A DNA stretch of 41,068 bases from NCBI GenBank assembly GCA_009886465.1, contig QXZH01000135.1, forward strand, positions 1 through 41,068. The letters are read 5' to 3'. Under the pieces are notes generated by a model that was not told the origin of the DNA, ran no database searches, and saw only the letters and a list, made by a program, of their open reading frames with translations. Position 1 is the stretch's first letter. Every line of letters starts with the position of its first letter. Position numbers and translations under genes: made by a program. The stretch is from Opitutaceae bacterium (lineage in GTDB: Bacteria; Verrucomicrobiota; Verrucomicrobiia; Opitutales; Coraliomargaritaceae). Shown here piece by piece: positions 10,046 through 15,931 of this stretch.

Positions 10046-11239
10046 ATGCGGTCAACTCTGCTCTCACTATTCTATATATTCTCATTTCTTTTGGCTTCGC
10101 AGTCGATCTTTTCTAATACGATCGAGCTAGAGACCTTGATTCGTAATGATGAAGGCAAATTGGCCATCAATGTTGATAGTAGTGACCCTATTGTATCTAA
10201 GCTAGCGCGACGTGCTTTCGCCCTACACGGCGGAATTGTAGTGACGAAACCGATGGACGCTTTGTTTCTTGTTAAGATCGAACCTACTAGCGACTCGTCC
10301 GCCTTGCTCACGCTCGGTTCTGGAAAACCTTACGCTGAGCAACTGCGTCGCACAGTCTCGGGTCGTGACTTACAAAACGCTGTGCTTCGTGCCTGTGACC
10401 TAGTGATTGAGGCGACTTTACAGAGTAAAGGTTTCTTCGCGGGGCGCCTTGCATTCGTCTGTAAACAAAGTGGCTTCTCCGAGCTTTATACCAGCGATCT
10501 ACTTTTTACACGAATCAGTCCTCTGACCGCCGACCGAGCTTTGATCACCGGACCTAAGTGGTCCCCCGATGGGCGTAGCTTGCTTTATACAACTTATTTC
10601 AAGAGTGGCTTTCCTGACATTTACAAGATCGATGTGGACTCAAGGCGTAAGACTCCAATCGCGACTTTCAAAGGTCTGAACAGTGGGGGCGCCTTCAGCC
10701 CAGATGGTCGTCAGATAGCAATGTCACTCTCAGGTACGGGTAATTCCGAGATTTATGTGTCAGATAGTCTCGGTCAAAATATCCGCCGCCTGACGGCGAA
10801 TAGGAGTCTCGAAACCAGCCCAAGTTGGTCACCCGATGGCCGCCGCATAGTCTACACCTCTGATGCGCCCGGTAAACCGCAACTCTACGAAATCTCTAGT
10901 TCAGGTGGCCCCGCCCGTCGTATCCCGACAAATATTAGTAGCTATTGCTCCGAACCCGTCTGGAACCCAGTCGATGAGAACCTGATTGCCTTCACCGCGG
11001 CAGTGCGTGGCGGTTTCCAGGTCGCACTATACGATGCGAAAAAACGCAGTAGTGAAATCCTCACAGGCGGAGCCTCTTCATTGGAACCGACTTGGCTGCG
11101 CGATGGCCGTCACTTAGTATTCACTCAACGCAAAGGAAGCATTATACGTCTCATGCTTTTGGACACTGTAACGAAAGAAGTGAGCGCTTTGCATGCTCCA
11201 AGTTTTGGAGAAGCTTCAATTGCGAGTTACGTATATTAA
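10046..11239 (+). CDS. TolB-like periplasmic beta-propeller protein
   Basis: This is probably a periplasmic protein. The chosen ATG at 10046 yields a hydrophobic signal peptide (LLSLFYIFSFLLASQSIFS); the track start at 10010 is a TTG in front of it. Residues of roughly 25-135 resemble the TolB N-terminal domain. WD40-like (PD40) blades follow, with repeated SPDGR motifs: WSPDGRSLLYTTY, FSPDGRQIAMSLS and WSPDGRRIVYTSD, each ending in an xIYxxD-type strand. TolB links Pal and the Tol complex during outer-membrane constriction. No tolQRA or pal gene is next to it here, so a specific TolB role is likely but unproven. It is divergent from mrp and convergent with ruvA. Confidence 0.82.
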   Translation: MRSTLLSLFYIFSFLLASQSIFSNTIELETLIRNDEGKLAINVDSSDPIVSKLARRAFALHGGIVVTKPMDALFLVKIEPTSDSSALLTLGSGKPYAEQLRRTVSGRDLQNAVLRACDLVIEATLQSKGFFAGRLAFVCKQSGFSELYTSDLLFTRISPLTADRALITGPKWSPDGRSLLYTTYFKSGFPDIYKIDVDSRRKTPIATFKGLNSGGAFSPDGRQIAMSLSGTGNSEIYVSDSLGQNIRRLTANRSLETSPSWSPDGRRIVYTSDAPGKPQLYEISSSGGPARRIPTNISSYCSEPVWNPVDENLIAFTAAVRGGFQVALYDAKKRSSEILTGGASSLEPTWLRDGRHLVFTQRKGSIIRLMLLDTVTKEVSALHAPSFGEASIASYVY

Positions 11240-11276
11240 TATGTCATAGCCACACGCGGAGCCTTCTCCATAAAAT

Positions 11277-11876
11277 CTACGACAAGGCCTCTCGTAGGAG
11301 TAACTCGACCGATGCACTGGCATCGAGTTTAGAAACGGCTTTACGCACTAGCTTATCCGCATCAGCTGGTTTGTAGCCGAGTGTCATTAAGCTGGCGACG
11401 GCGTCTTGGAAGGTGCTCGGCTCAACGGATGCCGCCACTTCGCCTGTTTTTGGTGGGCTGCTTGTTGAAGCGAGACCCACTTTGTCTTTTAATTCAATAA
11501 CGAGCCGCTCAGCGGTTTTTTTGCCGATACCGGGGCATTTAGAAAGTAAGGCCACATCGGAACTTGCTATGGCACTACGCAATAATTCGGTCGACATGCG
11601 GCTGAGCATACTGATCCCAATCTTCGGGCCGATTCCGGAAACCTTTTCGATCAGTAGGCGGTAAAAGTCTCGGTCTTCACGAGTCGCAAAGCCGTAAAGC
11701 GTTGCACTGTCTTCACGGTAGACGCTGTGGATAAAAAGGCTGCACTCGGTCCCGATCGCGGATACTTTCTCGGCAGTGGTGATAGGGATATGCACTTCGT
11801 AGCCTACGCCGGCTGCCTCAAGCACGACCAAAAGAGGGGTGGATTCGAGAACAGTGCCTTTGATTTGTGCAATCAT
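11277..11876 (-). CDS. ruvA: Holliday junction branch-migration protein RuvA
   Basis: RuvA tetramers bind four-way DNA junctions and recruit the RuvB helicase motor. The 199-residue protein has the OB-fold N-terminus (MIAQIKGTVLE, GVGYEVHIP), the tandem helix-hairpin-helix region (VSGIGPKIGISML and CPGIGKKTAERLVIELK), a Ser/Pro linker, and the C-terminal RuvB-contacting domain (DAVASLMTLGY, ADKLVRKAV). It is the last gene of a minus-strand run dapA-dapB-ruvA, seven bases after dapB. No ruvB or ruvC is in the window. Confidence 0.96.
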   Translation of the reverse strand: MIAQIKGTVLESTPLLVVLEAAGVGYEVHIPITTAEKVSAIGTECSLFIHSVYREDSATLYGFATREDRDFYRLLIEKVSGIGPKIGISMLSRMSTELLRSAIASSDVALLSKCPGIGKKTAERLVIELKDKVGLASTSSPPKTGEVAASVEPSTFQDAVASLMTLGYKPADADKLVRKAVSKLDASASVELLLREALS

Positions 11877-11883
11877 TATTGCT

Positions 11884-12621
11884 TTAATCGGTCAGACCGA
11901 GGACATCTTCCATATTATAGACGCCGGGCACCTTGCCGACTGCCCATTGCGCAGCACGTATGGCTCCTTGAGCAAAAATCTTACGGTCGGTCGCGCGGTG
12001 GGTTAACTCGATGCGTTCGCCGTCGCCACAGAAGTAAACTGTGTGCTCGCCCACAATGTCGCCACCGCGGAGCGCATGCACACCGATCTCTTTACGAGGT
12101 CTCGCTTCGACGATGCCTTCGCGGCCATGCACAACTTGCTCGTCGTTTAGAGCGTAACCGCCTTTGAGGATTTCGATCAGTCGCTCCGCTGTGCCGCTGG
12201 GCGCATCTTTCTTGTCATGGTGATGCATCTCCAATACTTCGGGCTCGTATTGGTCGCCGAGTATGCCAGCTGCTTTACGAGTTAGGTAGTTGAGCGTATT
12301 CACACCGACGGAATAGTTGCCCGCCCAGACTACGGGGATCTTACCGTCAACTGCGCTAAGGATGGCTGTCTTCTCTTCGGAACTGTGTCCCGTCGTGCCA
12401 ATCACGAGTGGAATATTCTTTTCAACAGCGAGTTCTGCTATGCCAAGAGTGACTTCGTGAAAACTAAATTCGATAATCGCTTCGCAGACGTCGATGTTGG
12501 CACGAGGATCATCGCCTGTATCACATGCTGAGACGATTTCTGCGTTGTTCTCTTGAGCGATTGAGGCGATGGCGATGCCCATGCGTCCGCGCGCGCCGTT
12601 TAGGAGTAGTTTAAGTGACAT
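11884..12621 (-). CDS. dapB: 4-hydroxy-tetrahydrodipicolinate reductase
   Basis: This enzyme reduces the DapA product with NAD(P)H in the lysine and meso-diaminopimelate pathway. The 245 residues contain the dinucleotide-binding NGARGRMG near the N-terminus, VIGTTGHS, and the substrate motif EMHHHDKKDAPSGTA with the catalytic His and Lys. VYFCGDGERIELTHRA lies in the C-terminal half. It lies 12 bases downstream of dapA, so the two consecutive pathway genes are surely one operon, with ruvA following. Confidence 0.96.
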   Translation of the reverse strand: MSLKLLLNGARGRMGIAIASIAQENNAEIVSACDTGDDPRANIDVCEAIIEFSFHEVTLGIAELAVEKNIPLVIGTTGHSSEEKTAILSAVDGKIPVVWAGNYSVGVNTLNYLTRKAAGILGDQYEPEVLEMHHHDKKDAPSGTAERLIEILKGGYALNDEQVVHGREGIVEARPRKEIGVHALRGGDIVGEHTVYFCGDGERIELTHRATDRKIFAQGAIRAAQWAVGKVPGVYNMEDVLGLTD

Positions 12622-12633
12622 AATTATTTAGGC

Positions 12634-13524
12634 TCAGGTTAGCTCGAGTTCAAACATCAGTGGATCAAGTATGGCGCGAGCCTCTGCGGAGATCTGGCCG
12701 AGCGGCAGGCGGACTTCGTCCGATTCGATGATACCTGCTTGTTTGAGTGCATATTTAATCGGCACAGGGTTCGGTTCTATGAAGATGCTCCTGAAGAAAG
12801 GGAAATACTTAAGGAATGTTGCCCGTGCCGTGGTGTAGTCGTTCGCATTGGCTGCACGCACCATTTCGACGAGCGGGGAAACGACGAGATTCGATGCCAC
12901 ACTGATCACTCCCGTTGCACCTGCCGACATGAAGGGGAGAGTCAGACTATCGTCCCCACTCATCACTGAGTAGTCCGGGCCCAGGGCACGCACATATTCG
13001 GTTACTTTTTCGCAAGACCCCTCGGCCGCTTTCATACAACAAACGTGCGGGTATTTTTCGTAGAGACGTGCCGTTACATCGACCGAAATTTCAATGCCGC
13101 AGCGCGAAGGGATCGAATAAAGTATGATTGGCTTCTCGGTCGCTTCAGCGATTTTGCCAAAGTGTTGCATTAGCCCGTCTTGACTCGGCTTGTTGTAGTA
13201 GGGCGCTACGACGAGGAATCCATCGGCACCTGCTTTTTCGGCTTCGCGCGTTAGCGCGACCGCCTCGTAAGTTGAGTTAGAACCAGTGCCGGCATAGACC
13301 GGCACTTTGCCGCCAACCGCTTTTACAGTGGCACGAACGACTTCGATGTGCTCGGCTTTATTCAGAGTGGGAGACTCGCCAGTCGTGCCGACGGAGACGA
13401 GGCCATTTATGCCGCCATCGAGTTGGTGGGCGATGAGCTTTTCCAAGTCGGCATAAGCGACTTCGCCACCCTTCATCGGTGTTGCCAGCGCGGTAAAAAC
13501 ACCTGAAAATTGTTTTGTGTTCAT
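12634..13524 (-). CDS. dapA: 4-hydroxy-tetrahydrodipicolinate synthase
   Basis: This enzyme condenses pyruvate with aspartate semialdehyde by a Schiff-base mechanism, as the entry to lysine and diaminopimelate synthesis. The start at 13524 (MNTKQFSGVFTALATPM) gives a 296-residue protein of normal length; the track adds 21 residues upstream. The motifs are VGTTGESPTL (proton-relay Thr pair), VVAPYYNKPSQDG, ILYSIPSRCG (catalytic Tyr) and CCMKAAEGS with the Schiff-base Lys. Substitution of the common GIKEASG by CCMKAAEG keeps the lysine. It is the first gene of the dapA-dapB-ruvA run. Confidence 0.96.
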   Translation of the reverse strand: MNTKQFSGVFTALATPMKGGEVAYADLEKLIAHQLDGGINGLVSVGTTGESPTLNKAEHIEVVRATVKAVGGKVPVYAGTGSNSTYEAVALTREAEKAGADGFLVVAPYYNKPSQDGLMQHFGKIAEATEKPIILYSIPSRCGIEISVDVTARLYEKYPHVCCMKAAEGSCEKVTEYVRALGPDYSVMSGDDSLTLPFMSAGATGVISVASNLVVSPLVEMVRAANANDYTTARATFLKYFPFFRSIFIEPNPVPIKYALKQAGIIESDEVRLPLGQISAEARAILDPLMFELELT

Positions 13525-13833
13525 AATTGGTTCAGAGAGTAATGTGAAATTGATTCCAAGCGAGCGATTTCTCTCTAGCACGAGCATAAGGTTCTATCTA
13601 TTCAACAGAAAAATTATTTCCTACCAAAGAATTAAAAATGGCAGTTATTAAAACATCCTATGTCCTTCTTAATCATACAGCTAAAATGGGCGTCAGCGAA
13701 GTCCCCATTAAGTCAATCAAGCCTGCTTGCCTTCGATTGTGCGGATTACTCGATTCGGTCGAGATGAACCTTATGGGCATCTTCTACGCTAGTGCATGTA
13801 TCGTAGCCTAAGCAGTATTTTGGTATTACGAGT
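13525..13833. other. Intergenic gap, about 309 bases, between divergent dapA and the glycosyltransferase
   Basis: This stretch should hold the promoters for dapA (minus) and for the solute operon (plus). The dapA-proximal part is A/T-rich (around 13600-13640). I found no convincing -35/-10 pair, tRNA, riboswitch or long inverted repeat. It contains one complete 57-codon ORF (13638-13811, plus), listed separately at low confidence. Confidence 0.6.
13638..13811 (+). CDS. Possible small ORF (57 residues), doubtful
   Basis: An ATG-to-TAA frame, too short for the supplied track, runs MAVIKTSYVLLNHTAKMGVS... to ...YASACIVA. It ends 22 bases before the glycosyltransferase start. It has no Shine-Dalgarno sequence (few genes here do), no recognisable domain and two modestly hydrophobic stretches. 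It could be a leader peptide gene or a chance frame; chance is more likely. Confidence 0.15.
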   Translation: MAVIKTSYVLLNHTAKMGVSEVPIKSIKPACLRLCGLLDSVEMNLMGIFYASACIVA

Positions 13834-15030
13834 ATGACGAATTGCCTTATAATCGGTAAAGTCTGGCCGGAGCCGACATCGACAGCCGCTGGCCAGCGAA
13901 CTTACGACGTGATCACAGCTTTTCAGCTTGGCAGCTGGCAGGTGCATTTCGCCTCCGCCGCCCAACGTGGTGAGCACGCGCTCGACCTCGAAGCGATTGG
14001 CGTCAAGACCCACAAAATCGCGGTCAATGATGCGGCCTTTGATCCATGGGTCGAAGCACTCGCGCCCGAAGTTGTGATTTTTGACCGTTTTATGACCGAA
14101 GAGCAGTTTGGCTGGCGTGTCACCCAGTATTGTCCTGAGGCGCTCCGCGTCCTTGATACTAGCGACCTCCACTGCCTACGTCTTGCCCGAGAGCAAGCGC
14201 TGAAGAGTGGAGAGGCGCTCAATCTAAAGAATGAAATAGCACTACGCGAAATAGCCGCCATCTATCGCTCCGACCTCACCTTGATGATTTCTGAGTTCGA
14301 GATGGAAATCTTGCGCGATGAATTTGGCATCAGCGAAAGCTTACTCGCTTATTGGCCGTTTTTCTTAGAGCTTTCGGATGAGTGTGTGCTTTTTGAAAAT
14401 CGAAAAGATTTCATTCTTATCGGCAGTTTTCTTCATCCCCCAAACCTGGATGCAGCGCGTTGGTGTAAGGCGAAAATTTGGCCGCTCATTCGCCAGCAAT
14501 TACCCGAAGCCGAACTCCACTGTTACGGCTCTTATGGTGATCGCTATGCAGCCGAGCTTCATGCGCCGAAGAATGGATTCCACTATAAGGGCCGCGCTGA
14601 AGACGCGCTGGCGACCATGTCGCGTTACCGTGTCAACTTAGCGCCGCTCCGCTACGGCGCAGGATTGAAGGGGAAAGTTTTCGACGGTTTCCAAACAGGT
14701 ACGCCTACGATAATGACTCCAATTGCCGCCGAGGGTATTTGCATGAACTTGGACTGGGGTCACACAGCGGCCGAAGACTATGCGACTGCAGCCTTGCAGC
14801 TTTACCGAGAGCCTGAAGCTTGGCGTATTCGGCAGTTCGAGGAGCGCTCACTTTGCCAAGACCGTTTTAATTCCGCTCAGTGGTTGTCGCGATTAGCCAC
14901 GATTATTCAAAGCGTAATCGGCGAAAAAGTTCAGCGTCGAAAGCAAAATTTTATAGGCCAAATGCTTCGGCACCATCAGCACCGTAGTACTGAATTTATG
15001 AGTCGCTGGATAGAGTATAAGAATAAGTAG
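13834..15030 (+). CDS. GT4-type glycosyltransferase, first gene of solute operon
   Basis: This 398-residue protein looks like a GT-B fold glycosyltransferase. The N-terminal Rossmann half begins NCLIIGKVWPEPTSTAAGQR, with a Gly-rich acceptor loop. The C-terminal half, about residues 190-330, is a glycosyl-transferase group 1-type nucleotide-sugar domain: FILIGSFLHPPN, HYKGRAEDALATMSRY, NLAPLRYGAGLKGKVFDGF and GTPTIMTPIAAEGI (the usual E of the donor site). There is no signal peptide or membrane anchor. It precedes the HAD phosphatase by 81 bases and the synthase-phosphorylase fusion on the same strand. In Petrotoga a GT4 enzyme (MggA) adds mannose to glucosyl-3-phosphoglycerate; the present enzyme might play such a role, but donor and acceptor are unproven. 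Confidence 0.82.
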   Translation: MTNCLIIGKVWPEPTSTAAGQRTYDVITAFQLGSWQVHFASAAQRGEHALDLEAIGVKTHKIAVNDAAFDPWVEALAPEVVIFDRFMTEEQFGWRVTQYCPEALRVLDTSDLHCLRLAREQALKSGEALNLKNEIALREIAAIYRSDLTLMISEFEMEILRDEFGISESLLAYWPFFLELSDECVLFENRKDFILIGSFLHPPNLDAARWCKAKIWPLIRQQLPEAELHCYGSYGDRYAAELHAPKNGFHYKGRAEDALATMSRYRVNLAPLRYGAGLKGKVFDGFQTGTPTIMTPIAAEGICMNLDWGHTAAEDYATAALQLYREPEAWRIRQFEERSLCQDRFNSAQWLSRLATIIQSVIGEKVQRRKQNFIGQMLRHHQHRSTEFMSRWIEYKNK

Positions 15031-15111
15031 CTCAAGGCTTAGTGTGCATTGGCATGTTCTCTGCTAACAGTCTCGTATGCTCCCTTGCCTCATGAATTTC
15101 CAAGTATTCTG

Positions 15112-15906
15112 ATGGCTTCTAAAAAGAAGTTTTTAGTCATCACCGACTTGGACGCCACCTTTCTCGACCACAGCTACAACTGGGACGAGGCCAAACCTGC
15201 GGTGGCGCGCTTGCGTGAATTGGGTCTGCCTCTGGTTTTAAATTCTAGCAAAACGGTCGCCGAGTTGGAGGATTTGGTAATGGAACTGGGGCTTCAGTCG
15301 CCTTTTGTAGCGGAAAATGGCGGCTTGCTGGTAATTCCTAATGTCCGCATTGAAGACTTCAGTGTGCAAATTAAAGGCCTTCCCAGAAAAAAGATTCTAG
15401 AGGTGGCTCACGGTCTGCGTAGCCAGATGGGCTATAAATTTGAAGGCTTCGCCGATTGGTCTGATCAAGAACTCGCAGAGCGATCTGGACTATCGATCAT
15501 ACAATCACAGCGCTCGCTCGCTCGCTTGACGACGGAACCATTCTTGTGGAAAGATAGTGAGTCACTACGCTTAGAATTTGTCGAGCAACTCAACATTCAA
15601 GGAATTCGTATGCTGCGTGGTGGTCGTTTCTGGCATCTTATGGGCGCCTTCGACAAGGCTGATGGCAGCGCCTCTGCTTTGAAATATTATCAAGAGCTTG
15701 AGCCCGATACTGAATGGCAGGTTATCGCGCTCGGTGATAGTGCTAACGATACTGCAATGCTTGAAGCTGCCGATATTGCCGTCGTCATCCCGCACTCGGA
15801 TGGCGCACACATTTCCCCGAATGCACCACGTGTGGTGCATGCACCGTTCCCTGCAACTAAGGGCTGGAACGCTGCTATCCTATCACTCTTAGACGAATAC
15901 CACTAG
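15112..15906 (+). CDS. HAD-IIB phosphatase, MpgP/GpgP/MggB-like
   Basis: This enzyme probably removes the phosphate from a glycosyl-3-phosphoglycerate to release the free glycosylglycerate solute. The start at the ATG 15112 (MASKKKFLVITDLDATFLDH) gives 264 residues. The HAD motif I nucleophile and acid are in TDLDATFLD; motif II is VLNSSKT; FVAENGGLLVIP is the cap-proximal signature of the mannosyl-3-phosphoglycerate phosphatase subfamily; motif IV is ALGDSANDTAML. It sits 25 bases upstream of the fused glucosyl-3-phosphoglycerate synthase, so a glucosyl substrate (GpgP activity) or a mannosylglucosyl substrate (MggB activity) is more likely than mannosyl-3-phosphoglycerate. The name mpgP is therefore not assigned. 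Confidence 0.85.
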   Translation: MASKKKFLVITDLDATFLDHSYNWDEAKPAVARLRELGLPLVLNSSKTVAELEDLVMELGLQSPFVAENGGLLVIPNVRIEDFSVQIKGLPRKKILEVAHGLRSQMGYKFEGFADWSDQELAERSGLSIIQSQRSLARLTTEPFLWKDSESLRLEFVEQLNIQGIRMLRGGRFWHLMGAFDKADGSASALKYYQELEPDTEWQVIALGDSANDTAMLEAADIAVVIPHSDGAHISPNAPRVVHAPFPATKGWNAAILSLLDEYH

Positions 15907-15931
15907 CTCTGCTAGAAACACCTAATTAGCT

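Noticed and set aside
11727-12167. 146-residue plus-strand ORF across ruvA and dapB
   Set aside because: Crosses two confident minus-strand genes and is Arg/Cys/His-rich, a typical shadow.
15049-15111. Upstream start for the HAD phosphatase
   Set aside because: The HAD motif I normally lies within about 15 residues of the start; the ATG at 15112 gives that and the extension does not.
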